From positions 24,963-88,962 of the forward strand of contig CAZJEN010000012.1 of NCBI GenBank assembly GCA_964545045.1: 64,000 nucleotides of DNA. The letters run 5' to 3'. Positions 16,868 to 24,190 of this stretch are shown in pieces. The notes under the pieces are model-generated. The model saw only the letters and a program-made list of their open reading frames with translations, had not been told where the DNA came from and did no database searches. Position 1 is the stretch's first letter. Each line of letters opens with the position of its first letter. Made by a program: the position numbers and the translations under genes. The stretch is from SIG307 sp964545045 (GTDB lineage Bacteria > Bacillota > Clostridia > Lachnospirales > Lachnospiraceae).

Positions 16868-18292
16868 CTATTCTTCGGTCTTCGTCATTGCTTCCAGTAC
16901 CTTATAATACGCATCCTTCTTCTTATAATCCTCATGATACAAACCACAGTACGGAGAATTCTGCTTATAATTTCCGTCATACTCGCTCATATTCGGAGCA
17001 TCTTTGATACCCCAAATGGAGATATTGGTAATCATTGTTTCCTTCTCATTCAATTCCACGTACATATCAAACAAACGTCCGCAGAACTCCGCATGAGCAT
17101 CCATCAGCTCCGGATCATAGTTACGTACCGCCATCTCCGTCACATGCACCTCTACACCAAGTGCATGATACTTTTCGATAGCCTCCCGAATCATCTCGAT
17201 GTGGGAATCCTCAAGACATCCCTCCTGCTCACCGTAACCGCCGATGTAGCTCTGCAAACCTACACCTTCGCAAAGCTTACGATACTTACCGTTTTTATCC
17301 TTCGCATAGCTGTTGATGCTCTTTACCACCTCGCAAATCGCATCGCGCTTCTCCGGAAAATATGCATTGTAATCGTTGTAAAACAGCTTAATGCTTACCT
17401 CCGGATTCTGCTTCTGCAGCTTCTCCACCGTATCCTTCGCGTAAAGGAAGGACAACTCTACATAGTCATCTCCGATAATATTATAGAACTGATTCTCGGT
17501 GCTGCCGCGCAAAGTACGAATATGGCGCGCATCGGAGGAGTCATAATCATCCTTGCTGTCACCCACCGCTTCGTTTACTACATCCCAGCAATATACCACA
17601 CCCGGGAACTCCGTCTCAAAGTGGGTAATTACAGTTTCAATATAATACTGCAAACGCTTCTTCATGGTTGCCTTATCTACATACGGCGTGTCATTCTTAT
17701 AGTCCTCGCGGAAAAACCAATCACTCATGTACGCATCCCATACAAGCACATGGCCTCTCACACCGATTTCCAAAAGCTCCGCTCTGGACACAATGGCATC
17801 TGCCTGGGAAAAATCAATCACCGGCATCCCGTCCGGACTGGTCTGGGACAGTTTCTGATTTAACATAGAGTACGCCTTCATTTCATTTGCGGCGGTTACA
17901 CTGTTAAAATCATCCATCACCATCATGGTATAATTCAAATCACGCTCGGAGTAGGCACTAACCACCGTACCGAAGCTGAAACCGTGCTCTGCGGCCGCAT
18001 CCTTTAAGGTACCTTCTACCGGTACCGCTGTCGGCTCCGGTGCCTGTGTCGGTTCCGGTGTCTCCGTCACCTCCGGTGCTTCCGTAGCTTTCGGGGCCTC
18101 CGTTGCCTTCGGAGCTTCCGTCGCTACCGGAGCCTTGGTTGCTTCCGGCTCCTCGGTCGGTGCCGCAGTGGCCGTCACTGACCGCGTCGGATCTCCGCTT
18201 ACCGGCGCATCATCGTTTCCGCAAGCCGCCGCTCCGAACAATAAGGTCAGACAGCACATACCCACTGCCAATTTTTTTAATAACCTGTGCAT
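16868..18292 (-). CDS. GH10 endo-beta-1,4-xylanase lipoprotein
   Basis: Second single-domain xylanase, 474 aa. The lipobox GAAAC gives lipidated C24. The linker (about 40-92) is built from TEAPKATEAPEVTETPEPT repeats, different from the TATPEPT type of the operon enzymes. The GH10 domain (about 95-470) has E241 in DVVNEAVGDS and E386 in VHVTEM. Overall it is more diverged than the two GH10 domains of the marR operon. Own promoter at 18380-18407; class I element copy 1 follows immediately after the stop. It would work on surface-bound xylan together with the other enzymes. Confidence 0.92.
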   Translation of the reverse strand: MHRLLKKLAVGMCCLTLLFGAAACGNDDAPVSGDPTRSVTATAAPTEEPEATKAPVATEAPKATEAPKATEAPEVTETPEPTQAPEPTAVPVEGTLKDAAAEHGFSFGTVVSAYSERDLNYTMMVMDDFNSVTAANEMKAYSMLNQKLSQTSPDGMPVIDFSQADAIVSRAELLEIGVRGHVLVWDAYMSDWFFREDYKNDTPYVDKATMKKRLQYYIETVITHFETEFPGVVYCWDVVNEAVGDSKDDYDSSDARHIRTLRGSTENQFYNIIGDDYVELSFLYAKDTVEKLQKQNPEVSIKLFYNDYNAYFPEKRDAICEVVKSINSYAKDKNGKYRKLCEGVGLQSYIGGYGEQEGCLEDSHIEMIREAIEKYHALGVEVHVTEMAVRNYDPELMDAHAEFCGRLFDMYVELNEKETMITNISIWGIKDAPNMSEYDGNYKQNSPYCGLYHEDYKKKDAYYKVLEAMTKTEE

Positions 18293-18379
18293 CTTTTTCT
18301 TTCCTTCCCTTCTACATAAAAAAAGTTCCGCGCCCCCATAAACGGCACGAACAGAAGTCCCAAAAACCTTCCGAATACT

Positions 18380-18407
18380 ATTTTAGCTTGTTTTTTTCGA
18401 AAGTCAA
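18380..18407 (-). promoter_or_regulatory. Promoter of the separate GH10 gene
   Basis: Minus-strand TTGACT (18402-18407), a 16-bp spacer and TAAAAT (18380-18385). No copy of the MarR-type palindrome is seen here. Confidence 0.5.
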
Positions 18408-18450
18408 TTAACATTCTGTGAACGTCTGGAACTTTCTGTTAAACTTTCGT

Positions 18451-18499
18451 TTGACAAGCCTTTCCGTATATGCTATTCTTTATTTATTAGAATTCTAAT
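18451..18499 (+). promoter_or_regulatory. Promoter of the cytosolic esterase with MarR-type operator
   Basis: TTGACA (18451-18456), a 17-bp spacer and TATTCT (18474-18479), then a perfect palindrome ATTAGAATTCTAAT (18486-18499) over the start site. The half-site ATTAGAA also occurs in the marR promoter. Confidence 0.7.
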
Positions 18500-18534
18500 C
18501 AGCGGATATTTCCGCTTTCGAGGAGGTACTTCTT

Positions 18535-19362
18535 ATGAATTTCAATTACGAAACACCACAAGGCTTTGATGCAATGTCCGATGTCTGCGAAGGCTGGACC
18601 CGCCAAACCGTAACATATCCGTCCAAAACCACCGGTGCGGACCGCCTTTGCCATGTCATTCTTCCGGCAGGGTATTCTACCGAAAAGACCTATCCGGTAC
18701 TATACTTACTCCACGGCATCGGCGGCGACCACAACGAGTGGCTGGGCGGCAATCCGTTAGAAGTTGTAAGTAACTTGGTAGGCGCAGGCGAGGCCACGGA
18801 AATGATTGTTGTTATCCCGAATGTCCGTGCTATGAAGGAGGATGCCGTTCCGAAGGAAATCTTCAGTCCGGAATGTATCGCTGCCTTTGACAATTTTATC
18901 AACGATTTAAGAGACGACTTGATGCCGTTTATTAAGGCAAATTACAGTATCAAAACCGGTCGTGAAAACACCGCCGTTGCCGGACTTTCCATGGGTGGCA
19001 GAGAGTCTCTTTTCATCGGCTTTTCCATGCCGGAGACCTTCGGTTACATCGGCGCCTTCAGTCCGGCCCCGGGTCTTTTACCGCTTTCTTTCCCGAATAC
19101 GGACGATCGTCCGAATCGCCCTGCTTTCCCGGGACAGTTTACCGAGGATGACCTTGCGGTCAAGGAAGGCACACCTGCTCCGCTCCTTCTCATGATGTGC
19201 AACGGTGAGCAGGATGAAATCGTAAAGCTCTGTACCGCAGGCTATGAAGCCGCATTATGCAAAAACGACGTAGACCATCTGTACTACACCATGCCGGGGG
19301 GCCACGATTTTACCGTATGGAAAAACGGTTTGTATCATTTCGCAAAGAGAATTTTTAAATAA
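18535..19362 (+). CDS. Cytosolic CE1-type esterase
   Basis: A 275-aa alpha/beta-hydrolase without signal peptide or linker, unlike its secreted relatives. YLLHGIGGDHNEW forms the oxyanion region; S152 in GLSMGG, D227 in NGEQDE and H257 in GGHDF form the expected triad. It resembles CE1/Fes-type esterases that remove acetyl or feruloyl groups from short xylo-oligosaccharides. Start ATG 18535 has GAGGAGG in front. It is divergent from the GH10 gene. A MarR-type palindrome at its promoter suggests control together with the surface enzymes, so that imported esterified oligosaccharides are processed inside the cell. Confidence 0.88.
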   Translation: MNFNYETPQGFDAMSDVCEGWTRQTVTYPSKTTGADRLCHVILPAGYSTEKTYPVLYLLHGIGGDHNEWLGGNPLEVVSNLVGAGEATEMIVVIPNVRAMKEDAVPKEIFSPECIAAFDNFINDLRDDLMPFIKANYSIKTGRENTAVAGLSMGGRESLFIGFSMPETFGYIGAFSPAPGLLPLSFPNTDDRPNRPAFPGQFTEDDLAVKEGTPAPLLLMMCNGEQDEIVKLCTAGYEAALCKNDVDHLYYTMPGGHDFTVWKNGLYHFAKRIFK

Positions 19363-19383
19363 ATCATCTTCATTTTTTCCTTA

Positions 19384-19454
19384 AAAATAGGGCGTTGACG
19401 CTCCGGAGTACACACCATAGTGATTCCTTTCCGAAGCAACCAACGCCTTATTTT
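19384..19454. terminator. Bidirectional terminator
   Basis: AAAATAGGGCGTTG (19384-19397) pairs with CAACGCCTTATTTT (19441-19454), between the convergent esterase and aminotransferase genes. Confidence 0.7.
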
Positions 19455-19481
19455 CTTTGTAATAGTTCGTTTTATTCTGTT

Positions 19482-20705
19482 TTAAGCCCGGAACACATAC
19501 TTGTCCAATCGCTCCAATGCCTCCTGCACTCTCGCAAACGGCAGTGCCAGATTCATACGGATGGCATATTTTCCGTGGAACGCCCGGCCGTCCTGCCAAA
19601 GCACACCGACGGAAAGCCCCGCCTGCTGCAACTCGTCCATAGTTTTGCCGTGGGCCTTGCACCACTCTTCACAATCCAAAAACAACATATAGGTTGCCTG
19701 TGGCTTTGATACCTTAACCCCATCCCAACGGGTGGTGATATATTCATAGGCATAGTCGATATTCTTCGTCAAAACTTCTTTCAGCTCCGTAAGCCACTCA
19801 CGTCCCTCCGGGGTATACGCTCCCAAAAGTCCGTACATAGAAAGCAGATTCATGCTGTTATAGTGACATAAGGAAGCTTCCTTGCGAAGTCTGTCGCGAA
19901 GTCTTTCATTATAAACAATGTGATAGCTGCCGATGAGTCCCGCCAAATTAAAGGTCTTGGACGGTGCATAAAAAGCAATGGTTCTCTGCTTTGCATCCTC
20001 CGACACCGACTGGGTCGGGATATGCCGATAGTCCGCCAGATACAAATCGGACCAGATTTCATCGGAAATTACATACACATCATACTTTCGGAACAACTCC
20101 ATGGCCTTTTCGATTTCCCAACGTTCCCACGCTCTGCCCGTCGGATTATGCGGGCTGCAAAAAATTGCTGCGTGAATGTGTTGTTCCTTTATCTTCCGCT
20201 CCATGTCCTCAAAGTCCATGCGCCATACATTATTCTCATCAAGCACCAGATGACTGTGGACCAGCTCGTAGCCCGCATTTCCGAGAGCTCCGGTAAAGCC
20301 CACATAGGTAGGCGCATGCACCAATATTTTATCCCCCCGGGAGCACAAAATCCCCGCCGCACTAACTACACCGCCCAGTACACCGTTTTCATAGCCGATG
20401 CACTCCGCCGTCAACCCTTCCGCTCCGTTCTTCTCGATCTGCCACTTAATAATCGCATCGAAATACTCCTCTCTCGGTGAGAAGTAGCCGTACACCGGAT
20501 GAGAAAGGCGCTCACTGATTGCCGCCGGAATCGTCGGCACTGTAGCAAAATTCATATCCGCCACCCACATCGGAATGGCATCAAAGCCCTCCTTTATCGG
20601 TACGGAAAAATATCCTTCACCGGATTCTCTGGCCGCAGCAGGCATGTCGACTGCAAGGGCATCCTTGCCGACACGGTCGATGATGGTAGTAAAATCGTAG
20701 GTCAT
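19482..20705 (-). CDS. PatB/MalY-type cystathionine beta-lyase/aminotransferase
   Basis: A 407-aa fold type I PLP enzyme. SMPMWVADMNFA-like N-terminus (PMWVADMNFATVP), CSPHNPTGRAW, ISDEIWSDL and FYAPSKTFNLAGL (with the PLP lysine in PSKTFN) are diagnostic of the PatB/MalY family. These enzymes split cystathionine or cysteine conjugates to a thiol or homocysteine, pyruvate and ammonia. ATG 20705 is preferred because AGGAGG is 9 nt away; the ATG at 20714 would overlap that site. Single gene. A MalY-like regulatory role is possible but not suggested by neighbours. Confidence 0.9.
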   Translation of the reverse strand: MTYDFTTIIDRVGKDALAVDMPAAARESGEGYFSVPIKEGFDAIPMWVADMNFATVPTIPAAISERLSHPVYGYFSPREEYFDAIIKWQIEKNGAEGLTAECIGYENGVLGGVVSAAGILCSRGDKILVHAPTYVGFTGALGNAGYELVHSHLVLDENNVWRMDFEDMERKIKEQHIHAAIFCSPHNPTGRAWERWEIEKAMELFRKYDVYVISDEIWSDLYLADYRHIPTQSVSEDAKQRTIAFYAPSKTFNLAGLIGSYHIVYNERLRDRLRKEASLCHYNSMNLLSMYGLLGAYTPEGREWLTELKEVLTKNIDYAYEYITTRWDGVKVSKPQATYMLFLDCEEWCKAHGKTMDELQQAGLSVGVLWQDGRAFHGKYAIRMNLALPFARVQEALERLDKYVFRA

Positions 20706-20772
20706 GGGATACATCCTCCTATCTTTCTAATGCGAAGAAAATACATTTCGATTTCAATTTGATAATATATTT

Positions 20773-21609
20773 TCAGTCCTTTAAGCGTTTCACAATATAT
20801 ACATTTTCCGGCAAACCGTTTTCACAAGCAACCTGATACAGTTCCTTGGCCGCTTTAAGCTCCCCCGCATCTATCAGCGCATTTACGGCAGAGGTGATGC
20901 CCACCACTGCACACTTCCGCTTTCCGAAGGGTGTGGTAAAGCTTTTCCATTCGCCTACCAGAAAATCACGGGACTCGTCCGTAGATAGCAGACTCGGAAG
21001 CAGTTCTTTACTTAATGCCTCCATTTCCTTCTTGTCCACCGGAGCGTATTTTGCTGCCGATGTCAAATACAGTAGCTTGTAAAACGGGTATTCCGGAGTA
21101 TCCTTTGTCTTCTTCAAAGAGGATTGATAGCTTTCCATTGCAAACGCTATGTATCTCTGTTCCACAGGCAGTACTGGATTCTTATATAACGCAGCCCTAT
21201 GGGCGCAAAATTCTGCAAAGGAAGGGAACTTCTCCGAATTGCAGGAAACCGCCTCCCTGTATAACGACCACCACCATTCGGTATATCCATCCTTCTCCAA
21301 AGTTAATCGCTGTGTCGCATCACAGACCAGCCAGTATAAATAGCTTGCATCATAAGACATAATATGTTCATAGAAGGTCTGATGGTTTTTCCGCAATGCA
21401 TGTCCGTCCCGAAGCAGTGCATAGTTATCGGAAATATTCCAATAGCAAAAGCCCATATCTTCAAAGTCGGTAACCTCTCCGTTTACTATTACGGCTTCCA
21501 GATACTCTATTAATTCAAGGTCTTTCTGTTTCTTTTCTTCTATGGACAGCGTACCACGTTGTCCGATAATTTTCAACTCCCGAAAACGTTTTTTTATTTG
21601 TGGATTCAA
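20773..21609 (-). CDS. Hypothetical soluble protein, 278 aa
   Basis: I do not recognise this family. The protein is soluble, with many Trp, Tyr and Glu residues and helical regions that could be TPR-like. I chose TTG 21609 because TGGGGAGG lies 7 nt before it; upstream in-frame starts (such as ATG 21648) lack a ribosome site. A minus-strand promoter, TTGAAT-17-TATTAT, lies about 95 bp upstream. It follows the frameshifted nuclease-like gene on the same strand, at a distance of 127 bp. No function is proposed. Confidence 0.6.
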   Translation of the reverse strand: MNPQIKKRFRELKIIGQRGTLSIEEKKQKDLELIEYLEAVIVNGEVTDFEDMGFCYWNISDNYALLRDGHALRKNHQTFYEHIMSYDASYLYWLVCDATQRLTLEKDGYTEWWWSLYREAVSCNSEKFPSFAEFCAHRAALYKNPVLPVEQRYIAFAMESYQSSLKKTKDTPEYPFYKLLYLTSAAKYAPVDKKEMEALSKELLPSLLSTDESRDFLVGEWKSFTTPFGKRKCAVVGITSAVNALIDAGELKAAKELYQVACENGLPENVYIVKRLKD

Positions 21610-21702
21610 ACGGACACCTCCCCATGATAACAGTGATTTTGTTTCCATTCTACGAGGATGTATGCAGATTTGCAAGACTTGTAAGAAAAGGGGAATTGTG
21701 GT

Positions 21703-21731
21703 ATAATATATACGGGTTAATACTAATTCAA
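21703..21731 (-). promoter_or_regulatory. Promoter of the 278-aa hypothetical gene
   Basis: TTGAAT (21726-21731), a 17-bp spacer and TATTAT (21703-21708) on the minus strand. The same AT-rich stretch reads TTGTAA-17-TATAAT on the plus strand (21679-21707), which would run antisense into the frameshifted gene. Confidence 0.45.
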
Positions 21732-21736
21732 TAACA

Positions 21737-22347
21737 CTACGAAGATACTTCACTGTAATCAGGATGCCGATAAAGTGTGTTGCATCCATTCAAACCTTTC
21801 TTTTCCTTCAACATCCAATACAATGACTCTCCGCCATATACGACCGTTCCCTTCTTAAAAAAAGAGGCAACACAATATGTCATCGGAGATTCTTCACGTT
21901 GTTTCAAAAAAATATAAACACAGGCTCCCGTTTTCTGTAATTGACTTTCGATTATATACTCTGCATCTATGTAAGATTGAAGATATCTTATATTCTCCGT
22001 ACTGTAAATCCTAATTAAGTTATCCGTATCCAAATATTCTTCCAAAAATCGTAACTCTTCAACCCGTGATTTGATATCTTTATTCGATTCAGAATTAACA
22101 AAGAAACGACTCTTGTACAAGAGAAAATCTGTAATCTTCCTTTTCTCAATAATATTCTTCAAAGTATCTTTTCTGTTTCTTGGAATACTAATGTCTGTGA
22201 GATGATGCAGACCTGCCAGATGAAAGAAATCAGTATCGTGAAATTCAGAATTATTTCTCGTGTCTTACGTTTTTTTGATACCACAAATCTGTACTCATAT
22301 CGCTCAAGCGATATGAACTTCGTGGCACATTCAAAAATTAAATCCAT
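21737..22347 (-). pseudogene. PBECR4-like nuclease-domain protein broken by a frameshift
   Basis: Two overlapping frames form one protein. The first starts at ATG 22347 (GGGAGAG before it) and is sensible for 36 residues, to REIILNF (about 22240). The next frame then continues with DTDFFHLAGLHHLTDI and KNIIEKRKITDFLLYKSRFF down to TGA near 21737. One missing base near 22240 explains the break. The LAGLHHLTDI segment resembles the PBECR4 domain (phage barnase/EndoU/colicin-RelE-like nuclease group); this is tentative. The total would be about 203 aa. It may be a dead gene, a sequencing error or programmed frameshifting. It looks like accessory, mobile-type DNA. Confidence 0.6.
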
Positions 22348-22490
22348 ATACTCTCCCTATAAAACGAGCCTTGCAACAATCGCAAGGCTCTCAAACCCTT
22401 TGTAAAACACAACTTTCTTTCGCCGAAGCTAAGATGGATTATGGTAAGTTGCCACCTTTGTAAACCTCCATAGTCCCCGTATTCCATCAC
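22338..22490 (-). CDS. Possible short leader ORF before the frameshifted gene
   Basis: An open frame from GTG 22490 or ATG 22487 to TAA at 22338-22340, about 50 codons. It overlaps the next start by 10 bp, which would couple translation. It is basic at its end (TKGLRALRLLQGSFYRESIW). The frame stays open further upstream to about 22560, through LLEKHTRKNAFCAYEVESVM, but without a start codon, so it could be a remnant. A promoter (22562-22590) and AAGGAGG lie upstream. It spans a hairpin at 22365-22390. Not recognised. Confidence 0.25.
   Translation of the reverse strand: MMEYGDYGGLQRWQLTIIHLSFGERKLCFTKGLRALRLLQGSFYRESIWI
22365..22390. terminator. Hairpin before the frameshifted gene
   Basis: GAGCCTTGC pairs with GCAAGGCTC over a 7-nt loop. 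Read on the minus strand it is followed by GTTTTAT and lies about 20 nt before the start codon at 22347, so it may terminate or attenuate the upstream transcript. Confidence 0.45.
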
Positions 22491-22561
22491 GGATTCTACT
22501 TCATAAGCACAGAAAGCATTTTTACGAGTATGCTTCTCGAGAAGTCCTCCTTCTATACATT

Positions 22562-22590
22562 ATAATATACCCAATCTATCAAAAAGTCAA
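22562..22590 (-). promoter_or_regulatory. Promoter upstream of the leader ORF
   Basis: TTGACT (22585-22590), a 17-bp spacer and TATTAT (22562-22567) on the minus strand, followed by AAGGAGG and the palindrome CTTCTCGAGAAG. The 22.4-22.6 kb stretch has no other convincing gene. Confidence 0.5.
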
Positions 22591-22664
22591 TTCATTTTTC
22601 GACTTATATTAGACCTTTTTTAATGAAATAGGAAACAAAAAGGGTAGTATTCCTGTTAGATAGG

Positions 22665-22800
22665 TAAAAGGCCATTCGAAATCCGCTGCGCTCCTTCCTC
22701 ATGGAGGCGGTCGGCAAGACGAAAGAAGGCCTCTCTCGGTCTGTCGCATCGCTACTTCCGCAGACGAAACCGCCTGCGGAAGGGCTTCGCCCCACACAAG
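22665..22800. repeat. Non-coding region with inverted repeats behind rubrerythrin
   Basis: GC-rich, unlike its surroundings. CTTCCGCAG (22755-22763) pairs with CTGCGGAAG (22774-22782), and GGCC..TTCG near 22669 can pair with CGAAAGAAGGCC near 22724. It lies past the rubrerythrin terminator. No gene is supported here. Confidence 0.35.
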
Positions 22801-22809
22801 CAAAAAATA

Positions 22810-22841
22810 ATGCTCCCATGTAAGCAAGCTTACGGGAGCAT
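22810..22841 (-). terminator. Terminator of the rubrerythrin gene
   Basis: ATGCTCCC-n2-GTAAGC pairs with GCTTACGGGAGCAT; on the minus strand a TTATTTTTTG run follows. Confidence 0.85.
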
Positions 22842-22891
22842 ATATTTTTCGATTGTTGTAGCGGATGCTCGTTATCGGAACCAATTTCCTC

Positions 22892-23434
22892 CTAGTTGAA
22901 GTATCTCTTAAGCAGTCCCTCGAATGCCTTTCCGTGTCTTGCCTCGTCGCGTGCCATTTCATGCACGGTATCGTGAATAGCATCTAAGTTCTGTGCCTTT
23001 GCTCTCTTTGCAAGGTCGGTCTTACCTGCGGTTGCACCATTCTCAGCGTCTACGCGAAGCTCAAGGTTTCTCTTGGTGCTGTCAGTTACTACTTCACCCA
23101 GGAGCTCTGCAAACTTAGCTGCGTGCTCAGCCTCTTCCCAAGCAGCCTTCTCGTAGTAGAGACCGATTTCCGGGTAACCTTCTCTGTGTGCTACACGAGC
23201 CATTGCCAGGTACATACCAACCTCACAGCACTCGCCTTCGAAGTTTGCACGAAGATCCATTAAGATATCCTCGCTAACGCCCTTTGCAACACCTACCACA
23301 TGCTCGGAAGCCCATACCTTCTCGCCTGCCTGCTCGGTGAACTTCTCTGCCGGTGCCTTACATACCGGACAAGCCTCCGGAGCGGAATCTCCCTCATGAA
23401 CATAACCACACACATTACATACATACTTTGCCAT
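22892..23434 (-). CDS. Reverse rubrerythrin (NADH peroxidase type)
   Basis: A 180-aa iron protein with a rubredoxin domain first (C6, C9 in YVCNVCGY; C22, C25 in CPVC) and a ferritin-like di-iron domain after it (about 45-178, with EGECCEVGMY, EAEHAAKF and DEARHGKAF). This reversed order is typical of the peroxide-inducible rubrerythrins of Clostridia, which reduce H2O2 to water with electrons from NADH via a reductase. The neighbour 205 bp upstream is PerR, and both promoters carry the same AGTAA-n3-TTACT palindrome, so it is a PerR target. It protects this anaerobe from oxygen. Confidence 0.93.
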   Translation of the reverse strand: MAKYVCNVCGYVHEGDSAPEACPVCKAPAEKFTEQAGEKVWASEHVVGVAKGVSEDILMDLRANFEGECCEVGMYLAMARVAHREGYPEIGLYYEKAAWEEAEHAAKFAELLGEVVTDSTKRNLELRVDAENGATAGKTDLAKRAKAQNLDAIHDTVHEMARDEARHGKAFEGLLKRYFN

Positions 23435-23526
23435 ACTCGCTTCGCTGTGCCGCGCTTACGTCTTACGCACAGCATCCTCCTTTTTATAAAATGTTTTGTT
23501 GCGACTCTGTCGCTTTTTTCAAAATC

Positions 23527-23574
23527 AGTAATTGTTACTGATATTAATATAGCATATTTTTTTCCGGTTGTCAA
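23527..23574 (-). promoter_or_regulatory. Rubrerythrin promoter with PerR-type operator
   Basis: TTGACA (23569-23574), a 17-bp spacer and TATATT (23546-23551) on the minus strand, then AGTAA-n3-TTACT (23527-23539) downstream. The whole block is nearly the same as in the perR promoter. Confidence 0.75.
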
Positions 23575-23639
23575 CACTTTTTTAAAGAAATTTAGGAATT
23601 ATTATCGTTTTCTTTTGTTCCTATATCCAACCCGCCATT

Positions 23640-24029
23640 TTACTCTGCTTCTCTCATCCTACATGCCGGACAACACCCGAAAAAATAAGCATAGTGTCCT
23701 TCAATCGTACCCCCAAAGGCCGCACCGGCAATTACATCAATATGATCCAGTCCCGGCATCTCCAAATCCGAAACATCACCACACTCTTTACATAGGAAAT
23801 GATAATGTTGCATCGGATTGCCGTCATACCGGTCGCTGGTACCTCCGCAGGACAAACGCAGGATATCTCCCGCCTCCGCCAGCATGTTTAAATTACGGTA
23901 CACCGTACCGAGACTGATATTCGGGATATGTTCTCTTACATTTTCATACACCGTTTCCGCTGTAGGGTGAGACTTGGTGCTATGTAAGTAAGTAAGAATC
24001 GCGTCCCGTTGCCTGCTGTGTTTTGTCAT
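23640..24029 (-). CDS. perR: Fur-family peroxide regulator PerR
   Basis: A 129-aa Fur-family repressor. The winged helix covers about 1-75 (TAETVYENVREHIPNISLGTVYRNLNML in part) and the metal-binding domain the rest. HYHFLCKECGDV and FFGCCPACR hold the two CxxC pairs of the structural zinc site. Family members acting as PerR sense H2O2 through oxidation of metal-binding histidines. Rubrerythrin beside it and the identical operator block in both promoters support the PerR role over Fur or Zur. Start ATG 24029 follows GGAGGTATGT. The gene has its own promoter and is autoregulated. Confidence 0.88.
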   Translation of the reverse strand: MTKHSRQRDAILTYLHSTKSHPTAETVYENVREHIPNISLGTVYRNLNMLAEAGDILRLSCGGTSDRYDGNPMQHYHFLCKECGDVSDLEMPGLDHIDVIAGAAFGGTIEGHYAYFFGCCPACRMREAE

Positions 24030-24049
24030 ACATACCTCCTTTCAAATAC

Positions 24050-24097
24050 AGTAATAGTTACTAATATTAGTATAGTCTTTTTAGAACGATTTGTCAA
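24050..24097 (-). promoter_or_regulatory. perR promoter with PerR-type operator
   Basis: TTGACA (24092-24097), a 17-bp spacer and TATACT (24069-24074), then AGTAA-TAG-TTACT (24050-24062). The arrangement copies that of the rubrerythrin promoter. Confidence 0.75.
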
Positions 24098-24123
24098 GCT
24101 TTTTCACCCGCACAAAAAACAGA

Positions 24124-24160
24124 AAGCCCGGCATGCACATTCCATATGCATACCGGACTT
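24124..24160 (-). terminator. Terminator of the DEAD-box helicase gene
   Basis: AAGTCCGGTATGCA pairs with TGCATGCCGGGCTT on the minus strand, followed by TCTGTTTTTTG. Confidence 0.75.
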
Positions 24161-24190
24161 ATCCGTCATTTCATACTGTTCTTATAAAAT

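Noticed and set aside
16829..17863. Plus-strand ORF of 344 codons opposite the GH10 gene
   Set aside because: Antisense shadow; the minus-strand frame has all GH10 catalytic residues.
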